Below, in pieces: positions 1 to 8,816 of a stretch of DNA of 41,390 nt. The stretch's first letter is position 1, and the number at the start of each line of letters is the position of its first letter. The stretch covers positions 1 through 41,390 of the forward strand of contig WLDE01000011.1 in NCBI GenBank assembly GCA_009704985.1, in the 5' to 3' direction. A model generated the notes under the pieces. The model searched no databases. It saw only the letters and a list, made by a program, of their open reading frames with translations, and was not told the origin of the DNA. Made by a program: the position numbers and the translations under genes. The stretch is from Actinomycetota bacterium (lineage in GTDB: Bacteria; Actinomycetota; Acidimicrobiia; Acidimicrobiales; Ilumatobacteraceae).

Positions 1-148
1 GTCGTCACGGGGCGTCCAGTCTCGCAGCTGACCGGTCGGGTTGCACCGCGCACGGCGCCGGCCGGCCGTGTGGAGATCGTTCCCAGCACCCGCCGCCACC
101 GGGCTCGGGCCGGGCGCGGACGGGTCGTCCGACGATCGGACCCACCCG

Positions 149-154
149 TAACAT
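149..154 (+). promoter_or_regulatory. -10 hexamer, leaderless promoter of the thioesterase-like gene
   Basis: TAACAT ends 7 nt before the ATG at 162, and no purine-rich Shine-Dalgarno lies between. The spacing places the transcript start at or next to the start codon. Bases 1-148 hold no gene I can support. Confidence 0.6.
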
Positions 155-161
155 CCGGCCG

Positions 162-872
162 ATGCCCGACCAGCCGACCGTTCCCGTTCCGGCACCGCCC
201 GACACGGCACCGCCCGACACGGCACCGCCCGACACGGCGCACCTCGACCGTCGCGCCCGGGCGGGTCGGGCCGTGCGCGACCTCGGCCATGGGCTGATCG
301 GCCACCAGGTGGACGACGCCCTCCTCGACGAGCTGGCCGCGTCGCTCGAGTCGCTCACGGCCCGGCTCGCCGCCGGCGGCGTGCGCAGCCGCCAGCCCTC
401 GACGTTCCAGAGCAACAGCGACGACTGGGGCGCGGACCCCGACCAGACCGAGTTCACCGGATTCGACGATCGGCCGGTGAGCGGCCGCTCGAGCCCACTC
501 GGCCTCGATCCCGTCATCCGCCGGGTCGGCGACGAGATCCATGCCACGGTCACCCTGCGGTCGGCGCACGAGGGCGCGCCCGGCCGCAGCCACGGTGGTG
601 TCGTGTCCGCGCTGTTCGACGACGTGTTCGGCTTCGTGCTGTCCATCGAGCGCACCCCGGCCTTCACCGGCGAGCTCACCATCCGCTACGCGGGGCCGAC
701 ACCGCTGCACCAGCCGCTCACGTGCCGCGTCCGCCTCGCGTCCCGCGAGGGGCGCAAGCTGTTCATGACGGGCGAGCTCCTGACGGCGGACGAATCGGTG
801 TGCGTGCGGGCCAAGGCGACCTTCATCGCGATCGACGTGGCCGCCACCCCCGGCTGGGGCGACGGCGTCTGA
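162..872 (+). CDS. PaaI-type hotdog-fold thioesterase family protein
   Basis: A 236-residue protein. Residues about 120-225 resemble the PaaI/4HBT hotdog fold: the stretch GRSHGGVVSALFDDVFG (about 145-161) matches the central helix with its HGG turn, followed by beta strands ending in VRAKATFIAI. Family members hydrolyse acyl-CoA thioesters in the cytoplasm; the substrate here cannot be told. The long N-terminal part (1-115) is not typical of the family and begins with three copies of PPDTA encoded by a 15-bp tandem repeat. The ATG at 162 is chosen because a TAACAT -10 element ends 7 nt upstream. The gene converges on cysS, with the 3' ends only 82 nt apart. Confidence 0.75.
   Translation: MPDQPTVPVPAPPDTAPPDTAPPDTAHLDRRARAGRAVRDLGHGLIGHQVDDALLDELAASLESLTARLAAGGVRSRQPSTFQSNSDDWGADPDQTEFTGFDDRPVSGRSSPLGLDPVIRRVGDEIHATVTLRSAHEGAPGRSHGGVVSALFDDVFGFVLSIERTPAFTGELTIRYAGPTPLHQPLTCRVRLASREGRKLFMTGELLTADESVCVRAKATFIAIDVAATPGWGDGV
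191..235 (+). repeat. 15-bp in-frame tandem repeat, 3 copies
   Basis: Three perfect copies of GGCACCGCCCGACAC inside the 5' end of the thioesterase-like gene, encoding a Pro/Asp/Thr-rich N-terminal tail. The unit is a multiple of three, so the frame is kept. Confidence 0.9.
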
Positions 873-882
873 CCCCCACGCG

Positions 883-954
883 CCGGACACCTTCGTCCGG
901 TTCGTCCGGTTCGTCCGGTTCGTCCGGTTCGCCCGGTTCGCCCGGTTCGCCCGG
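883..954. repeat. 9-bp tandem repeat (7 copies) fused to a hairpin between convergent genes
   Basis: Bases 892-954 hold four copies of TTCGTCCGG followed by three of TTCGCCCGG. The first copy supplies the 3' arm (GTCCGG, 895-900) of a hairpin whose 5' arm is CCGGAC (883-888). The array stops exactly at the cysS stop codon (955-957). It probably acts as a weak bidirectional terminator whose arm has been amplified; that role is inference. Confidence 0.8.
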
Positions 955-2310
955 TCAACGGCGCAGCGTCGTGCCGGCCTTGGTGGTCTCGACCGTCCAG
1001 CCGTCGGCCTGCAGCTCGGCGCGCAGCGCGTCGGCGGTGGCGAAGTCCTTCGCGGCGCGGGCTGCGTCGAGTGCGGCCGCCTTCGCCGCCACCTCGGCGG
1101 GCACCTCGGCCGCGCCCTTCAGCACCAACCCCACGGCCGTGCACATCTCGTGCACCGCGGCGACGAGCGCACCGGCCTCGTCGCCGGCGGCGTCGAGGGC
1201 GACGTTGGCACGGCGCACCGTGTCGAACAGCAGCGCCATCGCGCCGGGGGTGTCGAGGTCGTCGTCCATGCGGGCACGGAACGCGTCGAGCACCGACGCG
1301 TCCGCCGTGGCGGGTGCGACCGACGCGGTGCGGGCCGCGAACGCGTCGAGACCGGCGAGCGCCTTCACCGACGCGTCGATGTTGTCCTGGGTGACCGACA
1401 CCGGTCCGCGATAGTGCGACTGGAGCAGCAGCATGCGGTACGCGCGGGGGTCGTAGTGCTCGGTGAGGTCGAGCAGGTTGGCGACGTTGCCGAGGCTCTT
1501 CGACATCTTCTCGCCCTCGGCATCGACGACGAAGCCGTTGTGCATCCAGTGGTTCGCGAACCGCTTGCCGAGCGCGACGGCCTGTGCCCGCTCGTTCTCG
1601 TGGTGCGGGAACTTGAGGTCCATGCCACCGCAGTGCAGGTCGAAGCCCTCGCCCAGGAGGTCGAGGCTCATCACCACGCACTCGCTGTGCCAGCCGGGCC
1701 GGCCGTCGCCCCACGGCGACGGCCACGAGGGCTCACCCGGCTTGGAGAGCTTCCAGAGTGCGAAGTCCGCAGGGTGGCGCTTGTGCTCCGCACCGAACAC
1801 CTCGCGCTCACCGCCACCGGCGAGCAGGTCGTCGAGGCGCTGGTTCGCGAGCAGGCCGTAGTCCTCCACCGTCTCCACGCTGAGGTACACCCCGTCGTCG
1901 GTCGCGTAGGCGCGGCCGATCTCGACGAGTTGGCCGATCATGTCGACCATCTGCACGACGTACTCCGTCGCGTGCGGCACGTCGGTGGGGCGCTCGACGT
2001 CGAGCTTGCCCATCGCGTCGAACCACACCCGCTCGCACTTCGTGGTGATCTCCTGCCACGGGCGCTGCTCGCGATTGGCACGCTCGATGATCTTGTCGTC
2101 GATGTCGGTGATGTTGCTCACCAGCCGCACGCGCAGACCGCTCCACTCGAGGTAGCGGCGCAGAACGTCGTACACGAGCGTGGCCCGGCCGTGGCCGAGG
2201 TGGGGCGGGCCGTACACCGTGGGGCCGCACAGGTAGATGCTCACCGTGCCGGGTTCGCGCAGCGCGAGCTCGCGGACCTCTCGGGTGGCGGTGTCGTACA
2301 GGTGCAGCAT
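955..2310 (-). CDS. cysS: Cysteinyl-tRNA synthetase
   Basis: Class I aminoacyl-tRNA synthetase that charges tRNA-Cys, 451 residues and full length. The HIGH motif is HLGH at residues 37-40 and the KMSKS motif lies at 268-272. The zinc ligands that discriminate cysteine are in place: Cys28, Cys211, His236 and Glu240, matching the E. coli pattern. A DALR-type anticodon-binding region starts near the DDDLDTPGA stretch. The related mycothiol ligase MshC was considered, but the CGPTVYG opening is that of CysS. The ATG is supported by a TAGGAT -10 element 8 nt upstream, so the mRNA is probably leaderless. It is divergent from the fasciclin gene. Confidence 0.97.
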   Translation of the reverse strand: MLHLYDTATREVRELALREPGTVSIYLCGPTVYGPPHLGHGRATLVYDVLRRYLEWSGLRVRLVSNITDIDDKIIERANREQRPWQEITTKCERVWFDAMGKLDVERPTDVPHATEYVVQMVDMIGQLVEIGRAYATDDGVYLSVETVEDYGLLANQRLDDLLAGGGEREVFGAEHKRHPADFALWKLSKPGEPSWPSPWGDGRPGWHSECVVMSLDLLGEGFDLHCGGMDLKFPHHENERAQAVALGKRFANHWMHNGFVVDAEGEKMSKSLGNVANLLDLTEHYDPRAYRMLLLQSHYRGPVSVTQDNIDASVKALAGLDAFAARTASVAPATADASVLDAFRARMDDDLDTPGAMALLFDTVRRANVALDAAGDEAGALVAAVHEMCTAVGLVLKGAAEVPAEVAAKAAALDAARAAKDFATADALRAELQADGWTVETTKAGTTLRR

Positions 2311-2318
2311 GGCGCGAA

Positions 2319-2324
2319 ATCCTA
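2319..2324 (-). promoter_or_regulatory. -10 hexamer, leaderless promoter of cysS
   Basis: On the minus strand TAGGAT ends 8 nt before the cysS ATG, with no ribosome-binding site in the gap. Confidence 0.65.
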
Positions 2325-2358
2325 CGGGGAACCGTCATCCGCCCAGCGGTGGGTTCCG

Positions 2359-2364
2359 TACACT
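2359..2364 (+). promoter_or_regulatory. -10 hexamer of the fasciclin gene
   Basis: TACACT lies 71 nt before the ATG at 2436. Unlike most genes here, this transcript would carry a leader with a Shine-Dalgarno (AAGGAG at 2424-2429). Confidence 0.45.
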
Positions 2365-2435
2365 TGTCGACCCACTCGCCGGGAGCGGGTCTCGAACCGG
2401 GTCAGTCCCGACCCGTGCACCACAAGGAGCCTCTC

Positions 2436-3089
2436 ATGATCAAACGCGCCCTCGCGGCCCTCGCTGTCACCGCAGCCGCCGCCACCGTCGTGGCCGCCGT
2501 CCCCGCCGGCGCGTCCGGCAAGGTGGACCCGAAGACCCTGTCCATCGCCGACGTGCTGCTGGCCGACGACGCCGGCAGCGGCCAGGCCAACGTCCTCGAC
2601 CGCAACTGGCGTGACTACGACCTCGTCACCGCCGCGGTGCTGGCCGTCGGTGCCAACGACCTCGTGCCGGCCGCCGCCAACAAGGGCGCCTCGCTCACGG
2701 TGCTCGCGCCGAACGACCAGGCGTTCCGTCTGCTCGCGCAGGACCTCACCAAGAAGCGCTACCGCACCGAGCAGCAGGTGCTCGACGCGCTGCTGGCAGT
2801 CGAGGCCGGCGCCCCCGGCACCATCAAGACGGTCCTCACCTACCACATCGTCCCGGCCAAGCTCGGCCCGGCCGCGGTGCTCGCGAGCGACAACGTCGCC
2901 GTCACCACCCTCGGCGGCGGCACCTTCACGGTCGACGTGATCAACAAGAAGACCGCGTTCGTCCAGTTCGTCGACGGCGACCCGAACGCCCGCAACCCGT
3001 TCCTCAACAAGATCAACGTCGGTGGCGGCGAGCTCGCCAACGGCTACATCCACGGCATCGACCGGGTGCTCCGCCCGATCGACCTCTGA
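2436..3089 (+). CDS. Secreted fasciclin (FAS1) domain protein
   Basis: A 217-residue exported protein with one FAS1 domain, an adhesion-type fold found in extracellular proteins. A Sec signal peptide covers about residues 1-27 (basic MIKR, an Ala/Val-rich core, then an AGAS cleavage region). FAS1 landmarks are the H1 box LTVLAPNDQAF, the central LTYHIVP Tyr-His motif and the H2 box NGYIHGIDRVLRP at the C-terminus. The ATG is chosen because AAGGAG sits 6 nt upstream and it gives a clean signal peptide. The gene is monocistronic, ending at a strong UUCG hairpin. Partner and ligand are unknown. Confidence 0.9.
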   Translation: MIKRALAALAVTAAAATVVAAVPAGASGKVDPKTLSIADVLLADDAGSGQANVLDRNWRDYDLVTAAVLAVGANDLVPAAANKGASLTVLAPNDQAFRLLAQDLTKKRYRTEQQVLDALLAVEAGAPGTIKTVLTYHIVPAKLGPAAVLASDNVAVTTLGGGTFTVDVINKKTAFVQFVDGDPNARNPFLNKINVGGGELANGYIHGIDRVLRPIDL

Positions 3090-3145
3090 TCCGGGTTCCA
3101 CCCGACCCTGCGTCACCACTCCCTCCCCGGTGACGCTCCCGCACC

Positions 3146-3184
3146 GGCCCGGGTCGCGTCTGTTCGCAGGCGCCGACCCGGGCC
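3146..3184 (+). terminator. UUCG-loop hairpin terminator after the fasciclin gene
   Basis: The outer arms GGCCCGGGTCG (3146-3156) and CGACCCGGGCC (3174-3184) are perfect complements. Inner arms (one G-U pair, one bulged base) close on a TTCG tetraloop at 3163-3166. There is no T tail, as is common in GC-rich actinobacteria. Confidence 0.75.
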
Positions 3185-3193
3185 GAGGCGCGT

Positions 3194-3235
3194 CCCGGGC
3201 CGAACCTCCCGGGCCGAACCTCCCGGGCCGAACCT
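3194..3235. repeat. 14-bp tandem repeat, 3 copies plus partial
   Basis: Three perfect copies of CCCGGGCCGAACCT between the fasciclin gene and valS. The repeat core CCCGGGCC is identical to the 3' arm of the preceding terminator, so it looks like an amplified terminator arm. Confidence 0.85.
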
Positions 3236-3325
3236 CCCGGGCCGGTGCGCGCCGGCAGGGTCGACGGTGGATCGCAGCACCGGCGACCCCACGAATCGAC
3301 CTCGGGTCGCCCCACCACCCACCGG

Positions 3326-3331
3326 TAGCCT
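3326..3331 (+). promoter_or_regulatory. -10 hexamer, near-leaderless promoter of valS
   Basis: TAGCCT ends 9 nt before the valS ATG; no Shine-Dalgarno is present. Confidence 0.55.
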
Positions 3332-3340
3332 GAGCGCGCT

Positions 3341-5917
3341 ATGAGCAGCCCGAACCACATCCCCGACAAGCCCTCCCTCGACGGCATCGAGGACGCGCTC
3401 GTCGCACGCTGGGACGACGAGGGCGTCTACCGGTTCGACCGCTCGGCCACCCGCGACCAGGTGTTCGCGATCGACACCCCGCCGCCCACCGTCAGCGGCT
3501 CGCTGCACATCGGCCACGTCTTCAGCTACACCCACACCGACACCGTCGCCCGCTTCCAGCGGATGCGCGGCAAGGCGGTCTTCTACCCGATCGGCTGGGA
3601 CGACAACGGTCTCGCCACCGAGCGCCGCGTGCAGAACTTCACCGGCGTGCGCTGCGACCCGTCGCTGCCGTTCGACCCGGACTTCGCCGCACCGTTCCAC
3701 GGCGACGTCCCGAAGGACCACCGCGCCATCCCGGTGAGCCGCCCGAACTTCGTCGAGCTCTGCCGCGAGATCACCCACCTCGACGAGCAGGCGTTCGAGG
3801 CGCTGTTCCGCCGCCTCGGCCTCTCGGTCGACTGGTCGCTGCTGTACACCACCATCGGCGACGTCGCCCGCCGCGTCAGCCAGCGAGCCTTCCTGCGCAA
3901 CCTCGCGCGCGGCGAGGCCTACCAGCAGGACGCGCCCACGCTGTACGACATCGACGAGCGCACGGCCGTCGCCCAGGCCGAGATGGAGGACCGCGACGTC
4001 CCCGGCGCCTACCACCAGCTCGCCTTCCACCGGACGGACGGGCAGGGAGATCTCCTGATCGACACCACCCGCCCCGAGCTGCTCCCCAGCTGCGTCGCGA
4101 TGGTGGCCCACCCCGACGACGCGCGGTACCAGCCACTGTTCGGCACCACGGTGCGCACACCGCTGTTCGGCGTCGAGGTGCCGGTGCTCGCCCACCACCT
4201 CGCCGATCCCGAGAAGGGCACCGGCATCGCGATGATCTGCACCTTCGGCGATGTCACCGACGTCACCTGGTGGCGCGAGCTGAACCTGCCGTCGCGGGCC
4301 CTCATCGGCTTCGACGGCCGCATGGCCACCGAGACCCCCGAGTGGATCACCGACGCCGCGGGCCAGGAGGCGTACGCGCAGCTCGCCGGCCTCGCCCCGA
4401 AGCAGGCGCAGAAGAAGATCGTCGAGCTGCTGCAGGCGTCCGGCGAGATGCTCGGCGACCCCCGCCCGATCTCCCACCCCGTCAAGTTCTACGAGCGCGG
4501 GTCGCGCCCGCTCGAGATCGTCGCGACGCGCCAGTGGTACATCCGCAACGGCGGCCGCGACGCCGACCTGCGCACCGCGCTCCTCGAGCGGGGCAACGAG
4601 CTCACGTGGCACCCGAGCTACATGCAGCACCGCTACGACAACTGGGTCGGCGGCCTCAACGGCGACTGGCTCATCAGCCGCCAGCGCTACTTCGGCGTGC
4701 CGATCCCCGTCTGGTACGGCGTCGACGCCGACGGCAACCCGGATCACGACACGGTGCTGCTGCCCGCCGACGACCAGCTGCCGGTCGACCCGTCCACCGA
4801 CTGCCCGCCCGGCTACACGCCCGACCAGCGCGGCGTCCCCGGCGGCTTCGTCGGCGACCCCGACGTGATGGACACCTGGGCCACGTCGTCGCTCACCCCG
4901 CAGATCGCCGGCGACTGGGCCGGCGACAGCGATCTGTTCGACCGAGTGTTCCCGATGGACGTCCGGCCGCAGGGCCACGACATCATCCGCACCTGGCTGT
5001 TCGCCACCATGGTGCGCGGCCACCACGAGCACGGCACGCCGCCGTGGCGCCACGCCGCGCTGTCCGGCTGGATCCTCGACCCCGACCGCAAGAAGATGTC
5101 GAAGAGCAAGGGCAACACGGTCACGCCGATGCACCTGCTCGAGCAGTACGGCACGGATGCGGTCCGCTACTGGGCGGCGTGCGGACGGCCGGGGGTCGAC
5201 ACCGCGTTCGACGAGGGCCAGATGAAGATCGGGCGCAAGCTCGCGCTCAAGCTGCTCAACGTCAGCAAGTTCGTGCTCGGCTTCGGCGAGCCGGCCGAGG
5301 GCGCGGAGCCCACGGTGGCGATCGACCGGGCGATGCTCGCCCGCCTCGGCGCCGTGCTCGACGAGGCCACCGCGGCGTTCGACGCGTTCGACTACGCCCG
5401 TGCGCTCGAGCGCACCGAGAGCTTCTTCTGGTGGTTCTGCGACGACTACGTCGAGCTCGTGAAGGCGCGCGCCTACGGCACGCAGGACGACGCCGGTGCT
5501 CAGTCGGCGCGCGTCGCGCTGCGGCTCGCCCTGTCGGCACTCACGCGTGCGTTCGCCCCCGTGCTGCCGTTCGTCACCGACGAGGTGTGGCGCTGGTGGC
5601 AGACCGGGTCGGTGCACGCCGCCACGTGGCCGACGGCAGCCGAGCTGGGCGGCGTGGCAGCGTCGGCTGACGCGGCGGCGATGATCGATCCCGTGTCCGA
5701 GGTGCTCGCGCAGGTGCGCCGCGCGAAGACGGAGGCCAAGGTCAGCCAGCGAGCGGCGATCGAGTCGCTCGTGGTGCGCGGGCCTGCCGCGGCCCGGACC
5801 GCCGTCGAGGCGGCCCTCGCCGACCTGCGTGACGCCGGCAGCATCGACTCGGTCGTGTTCGAGGACGCCGACCAGCTCGGCTGCGCCGTCACCCTCGCGC
5901 CGCCGGCCGAGGGCTGA
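3341..5917 (+). CDS. valS: Valyl-tRNA synthetase
   Basis: Class I synthetase that attaches valine to tRNA-Val and edits mischarged threonine, 858 residues. The HIGH motif is HIGH at residues 56-59 within PPPTVSGSLHIGH. KMSKS is at 585-589, followed by the anticodon-binding region. The editing (CP1) domain lies between, including LLIDTTRPELLPSC. The protein ends soon after the anticodon-binding domain, so the C-terminal coiled-coil arm of E. coli ValRS is missing; shorter actinobacterial forms like this are known. The ATG is supported by a TAGCCT -10 box 9 nt upstream. The gene stands alone and ends at a hairpin with duplicated arms. Confidence 0.97.
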   Translation: MSSPNHIPDKPSLDGIEDALVARWDDEGVYRFDRSATRDQVFAIDTPPPTVSGSLHIGHVFSYTHTDTVARFQRMRGKAVFYPIGWDDNGLATERRVQNFTGVRCDPSLPFDPDFAAPFHGDVPKDHRAIPVSRPNFVELCREITHLDEQAFEALFRRLGLSVDWSLLYTTIGDVARRVSQRAFLRNLARGEAYQQDAPTLYDIDERTAVAQAEMEDRDVPGAYHQLAFHRTDGQGDLLIDTTRPELLPSCVAMVAHPDDARYQPLFGTTVRTPLFGVEVPVLAHHLADPEKGTGIAMICTFGDVTDVTWWRELNLPSRALIGFDGRMATETPEWITDAAGQEAYAQLAGLAPKQAQKKIVELLQASGEMLGDPRPISHPVKFYERGSRPLEIVATRQWYIRNGGRDADLRTALLERGNELTWHPSYMQHRYDNWVGGLNGDWLISRQRYFGVPIPVWYGVDADGNPDHDTVLLPADDQLPVDPSTDCPPGYTPDQRGVPGGFVGDPDVMDTWATSSLTPQIAGDWAGDSDLFDRVFPMDVRPQGHDIIRTWLFATMVRGHHEHGTPPWRHAALSGWILDPDRKKMSKSKGNTVTPMHLLEQYGTDAVRYWAACGRPGVDTAFDEGQMKIGRKLALKLLNVSKFVLGFGEPAEGAEPTVAIDRAMLARLGAVLDEATAAFDAFDYARALERTESFFWWFCDDYVELVKARAYGTQDDAGAQSARVALRLALSALTRAFAPVLPFVTDEVWRWWQTGSVHAATWPTAAELGGVAASADAAAMIDPVSEVLAQVRRAKTEAKVSQRAAIESLVVRGPAAARTAVEAALADLRDAGSIDSVVFEDADQLGCAVTLAPPAEG

Positions 5918-5926
5918 CCCGGGGCC

Positions 5927-5948
5927 GACCCGGGGCCGACCCCGGGTC
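5927..5948 (+). terminator. Hairpin terminator of valS with duplicated 5' arm
   Basis: GACCCGGGG (5927-5935) and CCCCGGGTC (5940-5948) form a perfect 9-bp stem around CCGA. A second copy of the 5' arm lies immediately upstream, starting in the valS stop codon region (11-bp unit). Confidence 0.7.
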
Positions 5949-5960
5949 GATCGGGGAGGC

Positions 5961-5976
5961 CGGGCCGGCCGGCCCG
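5961..5976. promoter_or_regulatory. 16-bp perfect GC palindrome upstream of the first alcohol dehydrogenase
   Basis: CGGGCCGGCCGGCCCG is its own reverse complement and lies 57 nt before the dehydrogenase ATG. It could be part of the valS terminator or an operator; the sequence does not decide. Confidence 0.35.
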
Positions 5977-6033
5977 CGCCCTCCGGTCGTCTCCATGACG
6001 ATCGTCACGCGGACGACTGCTAGACCCGCGGGC

Positions 6034-7182
6034 ATGAAAACACGCGCAGCGGTGCTCTGGGGGGTCGATCAGCCGTGGCAGGTGGAGGAGATCACGATCG
6101 ATCCACCGCGGGTCGGCGAGGTGCTCGTCGAGTGGAAGGTCTCGGGCATGTGCCACAGCGACGAGCACATGGTGACCGGCGACATGGTGCCGCCGCCCGA
6201 GGCGCTCGCGATGATGGGCGTCGACAGCATCTTCCCGCTGATCGGCGGACACGAGGGCGCCGGCGTGGTGGTGGAGGTCGGTCCCGGTGTCACCACGGTG
6301 AAGCCGGGCGACCACGTGTCGGCGAGCTTCGTGCCGAGCTGCGGGCGGTGCCGCTACTGCAGCACGGGCCGCCAGAACCTGTGCGACAACGGCCGCGGCA
6401 CCCTCGGCGGCGGCATGATCACCGATGGCACACACCGCCACTTCGTGCGCGACGGCCAGCACGTGGGCCTGCTCGCCAAGCTCGGCACCTTCTCCCACCA
6501 CGCGTGCGTGTCGGAGAACTCGGTCATCAAGGTCGACGACGACCTGCCGCTGGAGTGCGTGGCGCTCGTGTCGTGCGGCGTGGCCACCGGCTGGGGCTCG
6601 GCCACCAACCGTGCCGACGTCGGCCCCGGTGACACCGTGGTGGTGGTCGGCATCGGCGGCATCGGCATCAACGCCGTGCAGGGCGCCAAGATGGCCGGCG
6701 CCAAGCACGTGATCGCGATCGACCCGATCGAGTTCAAGCGCGAGAAGGCGATGGAGTTCGGTGCCACCCACACGTTCTCGTCGATGGAGGAGGCGGTCGG
6801 GCCGCTCACCGAGCTCAGCTGGGGCCAGATGGCCGACAAGGTGATCATGACCCCCGGTGTGCTCTACGGCGACATGATGGAGCTCGGCCTCGCGATGACC
6901 GGCAAGGGCGGCACCTGCGTGGTCACGGCGATCGCCCCGATGACGCAGAACCAGGCGGCGGTCAACCTGTTCCAGCTCGCGATGTGGAACAAGGAGATCA
7001 AGGGCACGATCTTCGGGTCGCTCAACCCCCGCGCCGACATCCCCCGCCTGCTCGGCATGTACCGCGACGGCACGCTGAAGCTCGACGAGCTGATCACCAA
7101 GCGCTACACGCTCGACGAGATCAACGTCGGCTACCAGGCGATGCGTGACGGCGAGAACCTCCGCGGCGTGATCGTCCACTGA
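6034..7182 (+). CDS. NDMA-dependent (mycofactocin-linked) zinc alcohol dehydrogenase
   Basis: Zinc-dependent medium-chain alcohol dehydrogenase of the Rxyl_3153-like group, whose NAD stays bound and which is reoxidised in vitro by the dye NDMA, with mycofactocin as the presumed physiological acceptor. It has 382 residues. Catalytic zinc ligands are Cys40, His73-Glu74 and Cys181; the structural zinc site is Cys103, 106, 109 and 117. The Rossmann motif GIGGIG is at 206-211, followed by IDPIEFKREKA. An upstream in-frame ATG at 5995 adds 13 residues, but the ATG at 6034 matches the MKTKAAVLW start of the paralogue at 10733-11842 and has a TAGACC box 7 nt upstream. Insertions near residues 52-65 and 118-140 distinguish it from that paralogue. 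Confidence 0.9.
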   Translation: MKTRAAVLWGVDQPWQVEEITIDPPRVGEVLVEWKVSGMCHSDEHMVTGDMVPPPEALAMMGVDSIFPLIGGHEGAGVVVEVGPGVTTVKPGDHVSASFVPSCGRCRYCSTGRQNLCDNGRGTLGGGMITDGTHRHFVRDGQHVGLLAKLGTFSHHACVSENSVIKVDDDLPLECVALVSCGVATGWGSATNRADVGPGDTVVVVGIGGIGINAVQGAKMAGAKHVIAIDPIEFKREKAMEFGATHTFSSMEEAVGPLTELSWGQMADKVIMTPGVLYGDMMELGLAMTGKGGTCVVTAIAPMTQNQAAVNLFQLAMWNKEIKGTIFGSLNPRADIPRLLGMYRDGTLKLDELITKRYTLDEINVGYQAMRDGENLRGVIVH

Positions 7183-7226
7183 GCCACGCGCCCACCCCCT
7201 GACGGGTGCGCCACCGCGTCGGCGGG

Positions 7227-7232
7227 TACCCT
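7227..7232 (+). promoter_or_regulatory. -10 hexamer of the LCP gene
   Basis: TACCCT ends 9 nt before the ATG at 7242, with no Shine-Dalgarno; this decides 7242 over the ATG at 7206. Confidence 0.5.
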
Positions 7233-7241
7233 TGGCGCGCC

Positions 7242-8756
7242 ATGTCGTCCTCGGAACCGCCCTCCGACGCCTCCGCGTCCGACGCCTCCGCGTCCGGTCC
7301 ATCGGCGTCCGGCTCGGCGTCCGGCTCGATGCCCGACGGGTCGCTCGCGATCGGTCCCACCGACGCCACGGTGCCGGCCGAGATCCCGGTCGAGCCGGTC
7401 GTCACCGCTGCCGCGGCCAAGGCTGCCAAGGCGGCGCACCGGCGCGGTCGCACGTGGCCACAGCGGATGCTGCTCGCCCTGAACATCCTGGTGATCCTCG
7501 CCTGCTTCGCCGGTGCCGGTGCGCTGGTGGTGAGCCGCTACTACGGCAACACCCTCAACCGCGTCGACCTCGGCTCGGCGCCACCCACCACGGTGGTCAC
7601 CGGCATCACCATCAGCCCGCGCCCCGACGACGGCGACGGCAGCGACGACACCGACGGTGTCGACGTCACCGTCGACGCGACCGAGGTCACCACCGACGGA
7701 GCGGCACCCGACGAGACCTTCCCCGACGCCGATCCCGAGGCCAAGAACTTCCTGATCACCGGTGCGGACAACAACGCCTGCCTCGACCCGAACTCGCCGT
7801 ACGCGGCGGCGTTCGGCAACCGCGAGGGCATGGGCGAGCGCAGCGACACGATCATGATCATGCGGGTCGATCCGTCCACCAAGCGGGCGGCGATCCTGTC
7901 GTTCCCCCGCGACCTGTGGGTGCAGGTCTCGGGCCGCAACAGCAAGAACCGGATCAACTCGGCGTACGTGAAGGACGACCCGACGCGGCTCATCGACACG
8001 ATCTGGCGCAACTTCGGCATCTGGCCCGACCACTTCATCCAGATCGACTTCTGCGCCTTCAAGACGATCGTCGACGGCCTCGGCGGCGTGGCGGTGCCGT
8101 TCGAGTACCCGGCTCGCGATCGCAACACCGGCCTGAACGTGCCCGAGGCGGGCTGCTTCACGTTCGACGGCGACCACGCGCTCGCGTACGTGCGGTCCCG
8201 CAAGTACCAGTACTACAAGGACGGCCAGTGGCGCACCGATCCGGTGAGCGACCTCGGCCGCGTCGCCCGCCAGCAGGACTTCCTGCGACGCGTGCTGTCG
8301 TCCGCCCTCGACCGCGGCGTCACCGACCCGAACGTCGCGACCAGCCTCATCGAGGCCGCGCAGGAGAACGTCGTCGTCGACCAGAACCTCACGATCACGC
8401 GGATGCTCGAGTTCGTCGGCGTGCTGCGCAACTTCGAGCCGGGCGGCATCGCCTCGTACCAGATCCAGGCTCGCGGCGCGAACGTCAGCGGCAACTCGGT
8501 GCTGATCCCCGAGATCCAGGGCGACAACATGCAGGCGATCCTCGCGATCTTCCGTGGCGAGGCACCACTGGCCGGCGCACCCGCCCAGGTGTTCGACACC
8601 ACGACCACGGCCACCCCCGCCGGCGACCCCTCCGACACCACCGATGCGACCGACGGCTCCACGGACACGACGGTGTCGCAGGGGCCGGTCGAGACCGTGC
8701 CCGGGCCGGAGGAGAACGTGCAGGGCATCGTGCCGCCCCGCGGCGTCGAGTGCTGA
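7242..8756 (+). CDS. LytR-CpsA-Psr (LCP) family cell-wall ligase
   Basis: Membrane-anchored enzyme of the family that transfers lipid-linked glycopolymers such as arabinogalactan or teichoic acid onto peptidoglycan. It has 504 residues. A Ser/Asp-rich cytoplasmic tail (1-70) is followed by one transmembrane helix (about 76-98). The external LCP domain begins near NFLITGADNN and includes the hallmark acidic and arginine positions in GERSDTIM, LSFPRDLWV, YVRSRKYQYY and GRVARQQDF, which bind the pyrophosphate lipid. A Thr/Asp-rich tail closes it. The N-terminal tail contains in-frame repeats (a 15-bp unit twice from 7263). The gene has its own promoter and converges on the vWA gene. Confidence 0.9.
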   Translation: MSSSEPPSDASASDASASGPSASGSASGSMPDGSLAIGPTDATVPAEIPVEPVVTAAAAKAAKAAHRRGRTWPQRMLLALNILVILACFAGAGALVVSRYYGNTLNRVDLGSAPPTTVVTGITISPRPDDGDGSDDTDGVDVTVDATEVTTDGAAPDETFPDADPEAKNFLITGADNNACLDPNSPYAAAFGNREGMGERSDTIMIMRVDPSTKRAAILSFPRDLWVQVSGRNSKNRINSAYVKDDPTRLIDTIWRNFGIWPDHFIQIDFCAFKTIVDGLGGVAVPFEYPARDRNTGLNVPEAGCFTFDGDHALAYVRSRKYQYYKDGQWRTDPVSDLGRVARQQDFLRRVLSSALDRGVTDPNVATSLIEAAQENVVVDQNLTITRMLEFVGVLRNFEPGGIASYQIQARGANVSGNSVLIPEIQGDNMQAILAIFRGEAPLAGAPAQVFDTTTTATPAGDPSDTTDATDGSTDTTVSQGPVETVPGPEENVQGIVPPRGVEC

Positions 8757-8770
8757 CCCGGCGAGTCGAC

Positions 8771-8794
8771 GCACCCGCACCCGCACCCGCACCC
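8771..8794. repeat. 6-bp tandem repeat, 4 copies
   Basis: GCACCC repeated four times in the 60-nt gap between the convergent LCP and vWA genes. Confidence 0.8.
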
Positions 8795-8816
8795 GCAGCG
8801 CCCGAGCGTCACCCGC

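Noticed and set aside
5..682. Minus-strand frame opposite the thioesterase-like gene
   Set aside because: Ser/Arg/Pro-rich, no recognisable motif, and antisense to a gene with a recognisable fold and promoter.
892..954. CRISPR-like or integron-like array in the 9-bp repeats
   Set aside because: Units are directly adjacent with no spacers and are far too short.
955..2310. Mycothiol ligase MshC instead of CysS
   Set aside because: The CGPTVYG opening, full DALR-type C-terminal region and complete zinc set fit CysS; MshC has a different N-terminal pattern.
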